Below are positions 43,650 through 52,332 of a stretch of DNA of 64,000 nt, piece after piece (within the stretch, counting starts at the first letter, position 1; each line of letters opens with the position of its first letter). The stretch covers positions 186,001 to 250,000 of the forward strand of contig NZ_QJPK01000002.1 of assembly GCF_003259195.1 (NCBI RefSeq), in the 5' to 3' direction. The position numbers and the translations under genes were made by a program. The DNA is from Paracoccus sediminilitoris (GTDB lineage Bacteria > Pseudomonadota > Alphaproteobacteria > Rhodobacterales > Rhodobacteraceae). The notes under the pieces are model-generated. The model saw only the letters and a list, made by a program, of their open reading frames with translations. It did not search any database and was not told the DNA's origin.

Positions 43650-44779
43650 GCGGGCCTCGGGGTGGTGTGGTTCAGGGTCTGGACCAGCAGGTCAAGCGCG
43701 ATGCCGGCCACCAAGGCCAGCCCGATGGTGGGTAGCGCACCCAGCAGGACCAGATCCATCGCGGTCTGATTCAAGCCCTGAAAGACGAAGGTGCCGAAAC
43801 CGCCTCCGCCGATCAGGCCCGCAATGACGGCCAACCCGATATTCTGGACCAGCACGATGCGGATCGCGGCCAGCAGCACGGGCAGGGCCAACGGCACCAG
43901 CACCCATGTCAGTCGCTGGAACCGTGTCAGGCCAAGGCCGATGGCGGCCTCTTGCGTGGCGGGACTGACGCCCGACAGGCCGGTCAGCGTGTTCGACACC
44001 ACCGGCAGCAGCGAATAGAGAAACAGCGCGACCAGCGCCGGAAAGACGCCGATCCCCGCGATGCCCGCCTGCGCAGCACCGGGAACATTGGCCGCGATCC
44101 AGCCAAAGATCGGGATCATAATGCCGAAGAGCGCCAGAGACGGAATGGTCTGCAGGATGTTCAGCACCGACAGGACCGGGCCGCGCGCCGATGGCGCCTG
44201 ATGGATCGCGACCCCCAAGGGCAGGCCGATCATCAGCGCCAGGCCAAGCGACCCGAAGGCCAGATACAGATGGGCGACGCCTTCGCGCAGAAAGGCGTCG
44301 CGGCGTGCGGCGTATTCGCGCATGACCGACACCTGGTCCAGCCAGCCCGTCGACAGGACCATCGCGACCAGCGCGATGGCCCCCGCCAGCATCAGCCACC
44401 GCCAGTGCAGGGCAGGGCGCAGCCGCGTCACCGCGTCGGTCAGCATCAACGCAAAGGCCAGCAGCAGCAACCAGAAACCCGCCGCCGGGGCGACGCGGGC
44501 CAGAGCGGGCCCATCGGCCATCAACGCCCGCGCCGTGCCGCCAAGTGCCGCGATCACCGTGCCAAGCCCCGCCAGGGCCGCTGCCAGTCGCAGGCCATGG
44601 GACCAGCGCAGGCATCCGCCCAGCAGGATCAACGCCAGCAGCCCTGCCAGCGGGAGGGCCATCGACACGCCGTCGCCGGGAACGATTCTGTTAGCCTTGA
44701 ACTGCACCAGCGGCAGGACCAGCCCGACCAGCCCGATCAGGGCGAACAGCAGGCCGGGGCGATCCAGCCGCGCCGTCAT
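43646..44779 (-). CDS. YehY-type osmolyte ABC transporter permease (large)
   Basis: 377 residues. About four hydrophobic segments in the N-terminal ~150 residues precede the permease core (LYLAFGSLGLALMIGLPLGVAIHQAPS, IPSLALFGIMIPIFGWIAANVPG, EAAIGLGLTRFQRLTWVLVPLALPVLLAAIRI in pieces). This N-terminal extension distinguishes YehY-like from OpuC-like permeases and supports a YehZYXW assignment. The ATG at 44779 shares a base with the stop of the binding protein (TGATG); a TTG one codon upstream is unnecessary. Its stop overlaps the ATPase start (ATGA). Confidence 0.9.
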   Translation of the reverse strand: MTARLDRPGLLFALIGLVGLVLPLVQFKANRIVPGDGVSMALPLAGLLALILLGGCLRWSHGLRLAAALAGLGTVIAALGGTARALMADGPALARVAPAAGFWLLLLAFALMLTDAVTRLRPALHWRWLMLAGAIALVAMVLSTGWLDQVSVMREYAARRDAFLREGVAHLYLAFGSLGLALMIGLPLGVAIHQAPSARGPVLSVLNILQTIPSLALFGIMIPIFGWIAANVPGAAQAGIAGIGVFPALVALFLYSLLPVVSNTLTGLSGVSPATQEAAIGLGLTRFQRLTWVLVPLALPVLLAAIRIVLVQNIGLAVIAGLIGGGGFGTFVFQGLNQTAMDLVLLGALPTIGLALVAGIALDLLVQTLNHTTPRPA

Positions 44780-45687
44780 CAATCCCGAATGCCCACGCTG
44801 GTCAGGTAATCGCGGGCGACGGCCTCGGCGGGTTCGCCGCCGATCTGGATGCGCCCGTTCAGCTCTTGCAGGGTTTCAAGGTCCAGTCCCTCGAAGATGG
44901 GGGCAAGGACGTCGCGGATATCGGGATGCGCCTCGAGGATTTCGGCGCGCACGATGGGGGCGGGCTGATAGACGGGCTGAACGCCCTTGTCATCCTCCAT
45001 CACCACAAGGCCCGCAGGCGCGATGCCGCCATCGGTGCCATAGACCATGGCCGCGTTCACGCCCGATGTCTGCTGCGCCGCCGCGGCGATGGTGGCGGCC
45101 GTGTCGCCCCCCGACAGCTGGACTAACTGGTCTGGCGACATCTCGAAGCCATAGGTGGACTGGAAGGCGGGCAGGGCCGCCGCCGAGGTCACGAATTCGG
45201 TCGACGCGGCCAGCTTGACGTCACCACCATCCGCGATCCAAGCGCCGAAATCGCTCATGGTGGACAGGTCGTTTTCTTCCGCCAGGTCTTGGCGGACGGC
45301 AATGGCCCAGGTGTTGTTGGCGGGCGAAGGCTGCAGCCAGACGATGTCGTTCTGCTCCAGGTCCAGTTCGGCCACGCGCTTGTAGCCGGCATCGGCATCC
45401 TTCCAGACCTCGCTGTCGGCTTCGTTGAAGAAGAAGGCGCCGTTGGCGGTATATTCGGGATAGATGTCGATCTGGCCCGAGGTGATCGCATCGCGCATGA
45501 TTGGCGTGCCGCCCAGCTGCAGGCGCGCGTTGACCGGCAGGTCGGCATTTTCCAAGGCCATCAGGATGATGTTGCCCAGCAACCCACCCTCGGTGTCGAT
45601 CTTGGAGGAAACGGTGATGTCCTGCGCACCGGCGGCAGAGCCCAGTCCGATCAGGGCTGCGGCGGCAATCGAGGGGATGGCTTTCAT
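44779..45687 (-). CDS. YehZ/OsmF-like osmolyte-binding periplasmic protein
   Basis: 302 residues with a signal peptide (MKAIPSIAAAALIGLGSAAGAQ, cleaved after Ala-Gly-Ala). The body has VSSKIDTEGGLLGNIILMALE, the OpuAC/OsmF feature QIDIYPEYTANGAFFF, and AAMVYGTDGGIAPAGLVVMEDDKG. It belongs to the glycine-betaine/choline-binding family, though members of the YehZ branch bind these ligands weakly, so the natural substrate is uncertain. First gene of the four-gene minus-strand transporter operon, with GGAAAGGACC before the ATG at 45687. Confidence 0.9.
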   Translation of the reverse strand: MKAIPSIAAAALIGLGSAAGAQDITVSSKIDTEGGLLGNIILMALENADLPVNARLQLGGTPIMRDAITSGQIDIYPEYTANGAFFFNEADSEVWKDADAGYKRVAELDLEQNDIVWLQPSPANNTWAIAVRQDLAEENDLSTMSDFGAWIADGGDVKLAASTEFVTSAAALPAFQSTYGFEMSPDQLVQLSGGDTAATIAAAAQQTSGVNAAMVYGTDGGIAPAGLVVMEDDKGVQPVYQPAPIVRAEILEAHPDIRDVLAPIFEGLDLETLQELNGRIQIGGEPAEAVARDYLTSVGIRD

Positions 45688-45800
45688 GGGTGGTCCTTTC
45701 CTGTCGCGCCGGGCGCTCTGTGGCATTCCGCAATGCGGCTCAGGACCCAAATGCAGGGCGGGGGGAAAGGTTCCGGCGGAAATCGCCCCGTCGGAATGCA

Positions 45801-45831
45801 TCGGGGCCGGCGGCAGATGCCCCGGCCCCGA
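45801..45831 (-). terminator. Hairpin after the TRAP permease gene
   Basis: TCGGGGCCGG (45801-45810) and CCGGCCCCGA (45822-45831) form a perfect 10-bp stem, 22 bases beyond the dctM stop on the minus strand, separating the TRAP operon from the osmolyte transporter operon. No T-tract is evident. Confidence 0.6.
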
Positions 45832-45852
45832 ATGTGGTTAAGTCGCCCGTGA

Positions 45853-47169
45853 TCAGTAGACGGCGATCATCGGGAAGATGATCAGCAGCGCCACCGCCAG
45901 GATCTGAAGACCGATGAAGGGCAGCAGTGCGGTGAAGATCTCGCCCAGGGAAATGTCGGGCGGGGTGACCGACTTCAGATAGAAGGCGGCAGGCCCGAAG
46001 GGCGGCGACAGGAAGCTGACCTGCATGTTCATCGCGAAGAGCACGCCGAACCAGACCGGGTCATAGCCAAGGCTGACAATGATCGGCACGAAGATCGGCA
46101 TGGTCAGCAGCGCGATCCCCACCCAGTCCAGGAACATCCCCAACACGAACAGGATCGCCATCATGAACAGGATGATGATGGTGGGGTTGTCGCTGATGCC
46201 GGTGATCAGTTCGGACACGAAGCTGATGCCGCCCATCAGGTTGAAGACACCCACCAGGGCCGAGGCGCCGATGCCGATCCAGACGATCATGCCGACCGTC
46301 TGCAGCGTCTGGATGGCCGCGTCGCGCAGCAGCGCCCAGGTGAATTCACCCCGCACGATGGTCGAGAGCAGCACCCCCGCCACGCCGACGGCGCTGGCCT
46401 CGGTCACGGATGCGATGCCGCCATAGATCGAGCCGAGCACCATGACCACCACGACGATGGGCAGGAACAGCCCCTTGAGCAGGCGCAGCTTTTCCGATGT
46501 CGGCACCGGGTCGCTGACGGTGGGCGGGACCGCGCCCGGCGTCAGCCAGGCCCGCATCAGCACATAGCCGACATAGAGCATGGCCAGCATGAAGCCCGGA
46601 ATGAAGGAGGCCGTGAACAGGTCTCCGATCGAGACGTTCGCCGTCAGGCCATAGATGATCAGCACGATCGACGGCGGCACCATGGTCCCCAGGCTGCCGC
46701 CCGCGCAGACGACACCGATGGCCAGCTTGCGGTCATAGCCCTGCGCCAGCATCTGCGGCAGCGCGATCAGGCCCAGAAGGACGACTTCGCCGCCGATGAT
46801 GCCAGACATGGCGGCCAGAATGACGGCCACAAAGATGGTCTGGACGGCCACGCCGCCGCGGATGCGCCCGCCGATCAGGCGCATCGCCTCGAACAGGTCG
46901 CGCGCGATGCCGCTGCGGTCCAGGATGGCCGCCATCAGCACGAACATCGGGACCGAGACGAAGACGAAGCTGCTGACGAAGGAATAGACGCGGCTGGTGA
47001 TCAACGGCACCACGTTCGGCCCGAACCAGCCAAGCGCGAAGATCAGCGTGACCAGCAGCGTGACGAAGGCCAGCGGAATGCCGGTGACCAGCAGGCCCAG
47101 AAGCATCGCGAACAGCACCAGCGTGCCGGTTTCGATGCCCAGGGATTGAAGTGAACCGAAAATCTCCAT
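45853..47169 (-). CDS. dctM: TRAP transporter large permease, DctM type
   Basis: 438 residues with about 12 membrane segments. VLFAMLLGLLVTGIPLAF, FVFVSVPMFVLMAAILDRSGIARDLFEA, GEVVLLGLIALPQMLAQGYDRKLAIGVVCAGGSLGTMVPPSIVLIIYG (in pieces) and LDWVGIALLTMPIFVPI are DctM signatures. It couples Na+ entry to solute import. Its start shares one base with the dctQ stop (TGATG). With gluconokinase and a GntR-like repressor nearby, gluconate or a similar sugar acid is the probable substrate. Confidence 0.93.
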   Translation of the reverse strand: MEIFGSLQSLGIETGTLVLFAMLLGLLVTGIPLAFVTLLVTLIFALGWFGPNVVPLITSRVYSFVSSFVFVSVPMFVLMAAILDRSGIARDLFEAMRLIGGRIRGGVAVQTIFVAVILAAMSGIIGGEVVLLGLIALPQMLAQGYDRKLAIGVVCAGGSLGTMVPPSIVLIIYGLTANVSIGDLFTASFIPGFMLAMLYVGYVLMRAWLTPGAVPPTVSDPVPTSEKLRLLKGLFLPIVVVVMVLGSIYGGIASVTEASAVGVAGVLLSTIVRGEFTWALLRDAAIQTLQTVGMIVWIGIGASALVGVFNLMGGISFVSELITGISDNPTIIILFMMAILFVLGMFLDWVGIALLTMPIFVPIIVSLGYDPVWFGVLFAMNMQVSFLSPPFGPAAFYLKSVTPPDISLGEIFTALLPFIGLQILAVALLIIFPMIAVY

Positions 47170-47726
47170 CAGCGGGCCCCCATGCCCTGCCCGCGGGCAT
47201 AGTTGATCGCAAGGATCACGAATTGCACTGCCATGACGATCAGCGCGACCATCAGCAGGATCTTGAGCACGCCGGGGAACGCGGGGTTCCAGGCGCTGCC
47301 GGATGTTTCAAGGTGGAAGCTGCCGTCGGGACGCCATGCCGAACGCTTGACCATCTGCCAGGCGGCCCATGCGAAGGCGCCCGCGGAAATTGCGCAGACC
47401 GCCGAAATCAGGAAATCGGCCACGCGCCGCGCAGCGGGCGGCAGGATGTCATAGACCAGCACGACCCGGATGTGACGGTCGCGCGAGGTGCACAAAAGCC
47501 CGCCATAGATGAACGAGATCGCGCAGAGGAACACCGTCGTCTCATGCGCCCAGTTGGTCGGGTTGCCGAAGACGTAACGCAGGATGACCTCCTGGATCAG
47601 GATCAGCATGGCGACGACCAGCCCCAGTGCCGGGATCAGCGCGAAGCGGTCGATCCATCGGCCCAGAAAGCCGGATTGCGCGACGGCGGCATGCTCCTCG
47701 CGCGGCATCTCATCGGATGCGGACAT
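47169..47726 (-). CDS. dctQ: TRAP transporter small permease, DctQ type
   Basis: 185 residues with four membrane helices. LILIQEVILRYVFGNPTNWAHETTVFLCAISFIYGG (in pieces) carries the conserved R-Y-x-F and W..E pattern of DctQ, followed by RDRHIRVVLVYDILPPAARR. The ATG at 47726 (MSASDEM) was preferred over the upstream in-frame codon because it sits behind GAGGGGAAA. dctP ends 56 bases upstream and dctM overlaps downstream. Confidence 0.91.
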   Translation of the reverse strand: MSASDEMPREEHAAVAQSGFLGRWIDRFALIPALGLVVAMLILIQEVILRYVFGNPTNWAHETTVFLCAISFIYGGLLCTSRDRHIRVVLVYDILPPAARRVADFLISAVCAISAGAFAWAAWQMVKRSAWRPDGSFHLETSGSAWNPAFPGVLKILLMVALIVMAVQFVILAINYARGQGMGAR

Positions 47727-47782
47727 GGTGTTTCCCCTCCCTCGGGTGGGGTCGGGCACGTGGCCCGACCCGGAAGCGTGTT

Positions 47783-48805
47783 TTACTCGACCAGGCCTTT
47801 TTCGGTCAGATAGGCGGTCAGGGCGTCATAGACCTTCTGTGCGGCGGGGGATTGGCTTGCGACCTTTTCCCATTCGCCCATGGCGATGCCGCGGAACTTG
47901 GCGCGTTCTTCATCGGACCAGTCGTGGACGGTGATCTCGCCGCTCTCCTTGGCTGCGGCGACGGCCTTTTCATCGGCTTCGGCCAGGGCTGCGACCTGAA
48001 CGCGGGCGAAATCCTTGACCGATTGCGTCATGACCTGCTGCAGGTCCTCGGGCAGGGCGTCCCACTTGTCCTTGTTCATCGAGATCTCGACCAAGGGCAT
48101 CGAGTGGAAGCCCGGATAGACCGGATGGGGCGCGATGTCGTTCAAACCCTGCGCCTGGTTCGTCGAGAAGACGGTATAGTCGGCCGCGTCGATGACCTTC
48201 TTGTCCAGCGAGGTGAAGACCTCGGAGCCGGGCAGGTTCACGGGCGATGCGCCGGCGGCGGCAAAGACCGACTGGACCAGGCCTTCGGGGGCGCGGATCT
48301 TGACGCCCTGCAGGTCGTCCACGCCGTCCAGCGGCACGGCGCTGACCAGCGCTTCCAGACCGGGGGTCGTGGCGCCGATGAATTGCAGGCCATAGGGGTT
48401 CATGATCTCGTTCAGCAGCTCGGAGCCGCCGCCGTTCTCGACAAAGTCCAGCATCTGTTCGGGGTTGGACCATGCGCCGACCGGGTTGCCCATCAGGCCG
48501 AATGCCGGATCCTTGCCCGAGAAATAGGACAGGTCGGTGACATGGCCGTCCAGGATGCCGGTCGCGATCGCGTCCTGCGTCTCGTTATGCGCGACGATCG
48601 ATTCGACGGGCATCAGGTTGATCTCGATCTTGCCGTCGGATTTCTCGGCGACATCCTTGGCCCAGCCCTGCTGCAGCATGAAGTTGGGGTTGCCTGCCGG
48701 GTCCGAGGACTGGAAGCGGAAGGTGTAGTCGGCCGACAGCGCAGGGGCGGCCAGCGCCATCAGCGCGGTGGCGGCCATCAGGGTGCGGCGGGTCAGGTTG
48801 GTCAT
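47783..48805 (-). CDS. dctP: TRAP transporter periplasmic solute-binding protein, DctP type
   Basis: 340 residues with a Tat/Sec-like signal (MTNLTRRTLMAATALMALAAPALSA). The mature part has the DctP features WAKDVAEKSDGKIEINLMP, DDLQGVKIRAPEGLVQSVFAAAGASPV (in pieces) and the conserved ligand-binding arginine in KIRAPEG. It delivers an organic or sugar acid to DctQM. The gene lies 23 bases after gluconokinase, so uptake and phosphorylation are cotranscribed, favouring gluconate as ligand, though idonate or another aldonate is possible. The ATG at 48805 is preceded by GGAGGAGAAA. Confidence 0.91.
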   Translation of the reverse strand: MTNLTRRTLMAATALMALAAPALSADYTFRFQSSDPAGNPNFMLQQGWAKDVAEKSDGKIEINLMPVESIVAHNETQDAIATGILDGHVTDLSYFSGKDPAFGLMGNPVGAWSNPEQMLDFVENGGGSELLNEIMNPYGLQFIGATTPGLEALVSAVPLDGVDDLQGVKIRAPEGLVQSVFAAAGASPVNLPGSEVFTSLDKKVIDAADYTVFSTNQAQGLNDIAPHPVYPGFHSMPLVEISMNKDKWDALPEDLQQVMTQSVKDFARVQVAALAEADEKAVAAAKESGEITVHDWSDEERAKFRGIAMGEWEKVASQSPAAQKVYDALTAYLTEKGLVE

Positions 48806-48828
48806 GTGTTTCTCCTCCGGGTTGGTAT

Positions 48829-49332
48829 TCAGGCAGCCGGGGCAAGCGCCTCGGCTGCAAGCTCGATGATGCGTTCCGGCGCCAGCGCCACGCTGAGCCA
48901 CAGCGCGTTCTCGGCCTGGGCATCGGGTGGCTGCAGCGCCGCCAGCTGACTGTCGATCAGGCTGGTCGGCATGTAATGGCCCGTGCGGGCGTTCATCCGT
49001 TCCTCGATCAGGGCGCGGTCGCCATGCAGGAACACGATGTCGATCGGACCGGTCACGGTCCGCAGGCGGTCGCGATGGGCAAGGCCAAGGGCGGAACAGG
49101 CCAGCACCGCGCGTCCGGGCGCGGCGTTCACCGCCTGGCCCAGTCTGTCCAGCCAGCCCCAACGCATGTCATCCGTCAAGGGGCGGCCGTCGCGCATATG
49201 GGCCACGCTTCGTTCGTCGTGGTATTCGTCGGCTTCGATGAAATGCCCGCCGAGCCGGTCCGCGATGCCCTGCGCGATCGTCGATTTGCCGACGCCGCAG
49301 ATACCCATGACCAGAATCGGTCGCACACCCAT
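48829..49332 (-). CDS. gntK: Gluconokinase, GntK/IdnK type
   Basis: 167 residues. P-loop GICGVGKST at residues ~10-18, then FIEADEYHDERSVAHMRDGRPLTDDMRWGWLDRL (in pieces), ACSALGLAHRDRLR and FLHGDRALIEERMNARTGHYMPTSLIDSQLAALQ (in pieces), the complete GntK pattern. It phosphorylates gluconate to 6-phosphogluconate for the Entner-Doudoroff or pentose phosphate routes. First gene of gntK-dctP-dctQ-dctM and divergent from a LacI-family regulator with palindromic operators in the gap. Confidence 0.94.
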   Translation of the reverse strand: MGVRPILVMGICGVGKSTIAQGIADRLGGHFIEADEYHDERSVAHMRDGRPLTDDMRWGWLDRLGQAVNAAPGRAVLACSALGLAHRDRLRTVTGPIDIVFLHGDRALIEERMNARTGHYMPTSLIDSQLAALQPPDAQAENALWLSVALAPERIIELAAEALAPAA

Positions 49333-49364
49333 GTCACCTGTCCTCCTGTCGTGTCACCCCCTCG

Positions 49365-49380
49365 ATGACAGCGCAATCAT
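49365..49380. promoter_or_regulatory. Degenerate gnt operator (upstream copy)
   Basis: ATGACAGC-GCAATCAT, one exact half-site and one with two changes from the palindrome 18 bases away (centre to centre). It lies 33 bases before the gntK start. Confidence 0.6.
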
Positions 49381-49382
49381 GG

Positions 49383-49398
49383 ATGACAGCGCTGTCAT
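49383..49398. promoter_or_regulatory. Perfect gnt operator between gntK and the LacI-family regulator
   Basis: ATGACAGCGCTGTCAT, a perfect 16-bp palindrome with a central CG step as in LacI-family sites. It lies 49 bases before the regulator start and 51 before gntK, so one protein could repress both directions; the tandem spacing of 18 bases would allow side-by-side binding. Confidence 0.75.
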
Positions 49399-49447
49399 TC
49401 GTCAACCCCCTTACTTTTTTCGAAGGACCGAGTAACTTGCGGTCATC

Positions 49448-50470
49448 ATGGAAAAAACGCGCAAGACCACCCTGTCAGATGTTGCGGCGCTTGCCGATGT
49501 CAGCCCTATCACGGTGTCGCGCGCTCTGCGCGATCCGGAAAAAGTGTCGCCCGATGCGCGGGCCCGAATCACCTTGGCCATCGCCCAGCTGGGCTATGTG
49601 CCGAACCCTGCGGCGCGGGCCCTGGCATCGGGACGGACGGATGTGGTGGGGGTGATCATCCCGTCGGTCAGCAACAACGTCTTCGCGGATGTGATGCGCG
49701 GGATCTATGACGGGCTGCAGGACAGTCAGCTTGGCGTCCAGCTGGGGACAACCCGCTATGCACCCTCGACCGAGGAGCAGCTGGTCCGCGTCTTCCTGTC
49801 CCAGCAGCCCGCCGGCCTGATCGTGGCGGGCCATGACCAGTCGCCCGGTGCCCGCGCCCTGCTGGAGCGCGCCGATTGCCCCGTCGTCCAGATCATGGAG
49901 GTGGGGCCGCAGCCCATCGACCTGGTCGTGGGCCTGTCGCATTATCAGGCGGCGCGGGACGGGGCGCAGCATCTGCTGGACAGCGGATACCGCGCGCCGG
50001 CGTTCCTGGGCGCGCAGATGGACCCGCGCAGCCAGCGCCGCCTGGCAGGGTTCCGCGATTGCCTGATCGCGGCGGGGCTGGGCGGCGACGATCCCGTCGT
50101 CACCACGCCCGAGCCGTCATCCGTCAGCCTGGGGTGCCGTCTGTTCGCGGATCTGATCGCGACGCGCCCCCAGACCGATGCGGTGCTGTGCAACAATGAC
50201 GATTTGGCGCTTGGCGTGCTGTTCGAGGCGCAGCGGCGCAACATCCGCATCCCCGACCGGCTTGGCATCTGCGGGTTCAACGACCACGAAATGATGTCGG
50301 CGGCCGAACCGCCGCTGACCTCGGTCGCGACGGATCGCTATGAAATGGGGCGCGCCGCGATCCTTCAGATCCGCGACCGGCTGGCAGGCAGGGGCCAGCC
50401 GCGCGGTCACGCGATCGATCTGGGATACAGGCTGGTGCCGCGTCGCAGCACCGCCCGCGTCACGCCTTAA
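49448..50470 (+). CDS. gntR: LacI-family repressor, GntR-like
   Basis: 340 residues. The N-terminal HTH (TTLSDVAALADVSPITVSRALRDPEKVSPDAR in pieces) and hinge (LGYVPNPAARALASGRTDVVGVIIPS) are followed by a periplasmic-binding-protein-like effector domain (NNDDLALGVLFEAQRRNIRIPDRLGICGFNDHEM in pieces). It resembles gluconate repressors of the LacI family and is divergent from gluconokinase with operators between, so it probably represses gntK-dctPQM and itself until gluconate or 6-phosphogluconate binds. Its stop overlaps the ygiB-like stop in a shared TTAA. Confidence 0.92.
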   Translation: MEKTRKTTLSDVAALADVSPITVSRALRDPEKVSPDARARITLAIAQLGYVPNPAARALASGRTDVVGVIIPSVSNNVFADVMRGIYDGLQDSQLGVQLGTTRYAPSTEEQLVRVFLSQQPAGLIVAGHDQSPGARALLERADCPVVQIMEVGPQPIDLVVGLSHYQAARDGAQHLLDSGYRAPAFLGAQMDPRSQRRLAGFRDCLIAAGLGGDDPVVTTPEPSSVSLGCRLFADLIATRPQTDAVLCNNDDLALGVLFEAQRRNIRIPDRLGICGFNDHEMMSAAEPPLTSVATDRYEMGRAAILQIRDRLAGRGQPRGHAIDLGYRLVPRRSTARVTP

Positions 50471-51045
50471 CCGCCAAAGCTGCTGCGGCTGGCGCCGAAG
50501 CCGCCGCGCGATCCGGCGGTGGCGCGCGTCATCGGCGCCCGGCCTGCGGTGGCGGCAGGGCGGGTGAAGTTCTGTGCACCCATCGTGGCGCGGCCCGCAT
50601 TGCTGCCAAAATTCGTCGTGCCGGTGGCGTTGGTAAAGCCGCCCTGCGCGTTGCGGTACATCGGCTGCGAGGCCGCCATCCCGCCGCCCGCACGGCCCAG
50701 CATGTTCCCGATCAGGTAACCGGCCAGAAGCGGCATGAAGATGCTGCCGGACCCGCCATTGCTGACCTGCTGTTCCTCGGACCCGCAATTGCCCTCGCCA
50801 TGCTGTTCCTCGCAGACCTGCAGGCTGTCATAGCGGGGGGCGGATTCGACATGCAGCGCCTCGGCCTCGGCAAAGGCCTTGTCGCATTCCTCGACCGAGA
50901 ACAGGCCGTCCTGCGCGGCGGCGGCCTCGCAGCTGGCCATGTCGGGAAAGGCCTGCGCGTCGACCTGTTCCTCGCGGCAGCCCGCGACGGTGAAGGCGGC
51001 GGCGCCAAGGATGGTCAGCGCGACGGTTCTGGAACGTTTCCTCAT
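50467..51045 (-). CDS. ygiB: DUF1190 (YgiB-like) lipoprotein
   Basis: 192 residues. The N-terminus MRKRSRTVALTILGAAAFTVAGC has a lipobox (VAGC, Cys23), implying lipid anchoring. EEQVDAQAFPDMASCEAAAAQDG, EECDKAFAEAEALH and YDSLQVCEEQHGEGNC (in pieces) match DUF1190/YgiB. The C-terminal half is Gly/Ala/Asn-rich and low in complexity, ending FGASRSSFGG. The function is unknown. It follows the ygiC-like gene by 19 bases, the pairing seen in enterobacteria, and has GGAGGGAAT before the ATG. Confidence 0.88.
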   Translation of the reverse strand: MRKRSRTVALTILGAAAFTVAGCREEQVDAQAFPDMASCEAAAAQDGLFSVEECDKAFAEAEALHVESAPRYDSLQVCEEQHGEGNCGSEEQQVSNGGSGSIFMPLLAGYLIGNMLGRAGGGMAASQPMYRNAQGGFTNATGTTNFGSNAGRATMGAQNFTRPAATAGRAPMTRATAGSRGGFGASRSSFGG

Positions 51046-51064
51046 ATTCCCTCCTTAGCGCGGA

Positions 51065-52291
51065 TCACTCCGCGATGAAATGCGGCTTGAAGCGCGACAG
51101 ATCCTGGGTGATCCGCGACCGGTCCTCGCGCATGCCGATGCCCGCGCAGGCATGGCCCACGATCCAAGCGCCCACCACCGGGCGGAAGCCGTCGAATTCG
51201 GGCAGCGCGTGATAGGCCTGGACGATGCGCGGATGGCGGTCGTAATCGGTGTTGGGGCTGGTCTCGGTGACATCACCGCCCTCGACGATGCTGATCGAGG
51301 CCCCCTCGCGCGAGAAGATCGGCTTGACCACATGGGCCGCGCGGATCTGGTCGGCTACCCGGCCAAAGGCGTCGGCCACGGCGGGATCGGGGGTTCCGCC
51401 CGCGACCAGCGCCTCGGCCACGTCATCGGCAAAGAAGGCCGGAAGCAGGTTCGGATGGCCTTCGAACATCTGCCACAGGACCGGCAGCAGACCCTTGTTC
51501 GACACGACCGCCTTCCAGGCGGGTTCGATGAACAGGCAGCCCGAACCCTTGACATGCTTGCCGAAATCATCGGCCAGCATGTCCTCCCAGGGGTACAGCT
51601 TGAACAGCGTGCCGATGACCCGATCCTGGTCGTCCAGGAACTGCTTGTCCTTGCTGATCGCGATCTTGTTCAGGTCGGTGTAATGCGCGCCCATCCCGGC
51701 CTCGCGCGCCGCCCAGGCCATGGATTCGACCGTGGCATAATCCTCGGGCGTGTCCGGCATGGCCGAGAAATGGATGTCGGTGTTCGGGTCGAACAATTCC
51801 TTGAAGCGTTCGACCAGGGCCTCGTGGATGCCGTTGAACTGATCGGCGCCCTCGGGCAGGACGCCCGCCGCCAGCTGATCCTCCAGCCATTGCCACTGGA
51901 AGGCTGCGCTTTCGTAAAGCGAGGTTGGCGTGTCGGCGTTGTATTCCAGCAGCTTGGCAGGACCCTTGCCGTCATAGGCCAGGTCCATGCGGCCATAGAC
52001 CTCGGGTTCGTTTCGCGCCCAACTGTCGGCGATCAGGCCGAAATGCGCGGGCGGAATGCCCAGCTTGGCCATCAGCGCCTGATCGCCCACGATGCGGTCG
52101 ACGGCCTGGCGGGTCATGGCGTGCAGTTCGGTGGCCGGGTCTTCCAGGTCGGTCTCGATCTGGGCCAGCGTGAACTGATAGGCTGATGTCTCGTCCCAAT
52201 AGGGTTCGCCATGCATGTGGGCGAAGGTGAAACCGGCATCCTCGGCCTTGGCGGCCAGGTCGGGGCGTTCTGGAAGGGTGATCTTGCGCAT
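51065..52291 (-). CDS. ygiC: Glutathionylspermidine synthase family protein (YgiC/YjfC-like)
   Basis: 408 residues, ATP-grasp-like preATP fold. WDETSAYQFTLAQIE, YGRMDLAYDGKGPAKLLEYNADTPTSLYESAAFQWQWL (in pieces), KLYPWEDMLADDFG and VKPIFSREGASISIVEGG are family blocks, including the ATP-binding Asp/Glu/Asn residues. It equals the C-terminal synthetase part of Gsp and lacks an amidase domain. E. coli YgiC and YjfC do not make glutathionylspermidine, so it may join other peptides or amines. Paired with the ygiB-like lipoprotein. Confidence 0.88.
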   Translation of the reverse strand: MRKITLPERPDLAAKAEDAGFTFAHMHGEPYWDETSAYQFTLAQIETDLEDPATELHAMTRQAVDRIVGDQALMAKLGIPPAHFGLIADSWARNEPEVYGRMDLAYDGKGPAKLLEYNADTPTSLYESAAFQWQWLEDQLAAGVLPEGADQFNGIHEALVERFKELFDPNTDIHFSAMPDTPEDYATVESMAWAAREAGMGAHYTDLNKIAISKDKQFLDDQDRVIGTLFKLYPWEDMLADDFGKHVKGSGCLFIEPAWKAVVSNKGLLPVLWQMFEGHPNLLPAFFADDVAEALVAGGTPDPAVADAFGRVADQIRAAHVVKPIFSREGASISIVEGGDVTETSPNTDYDRHPRIVQAYHALPEFDGFRPVVGAWIVGHACAGIGMREDRSRITQDLSRFKPHFIAE

Positions 52292-52332
52292 GTCCGTTAT
52301 CTAAGGCCTGCCGGTCGCCACGACCAGAGGTC

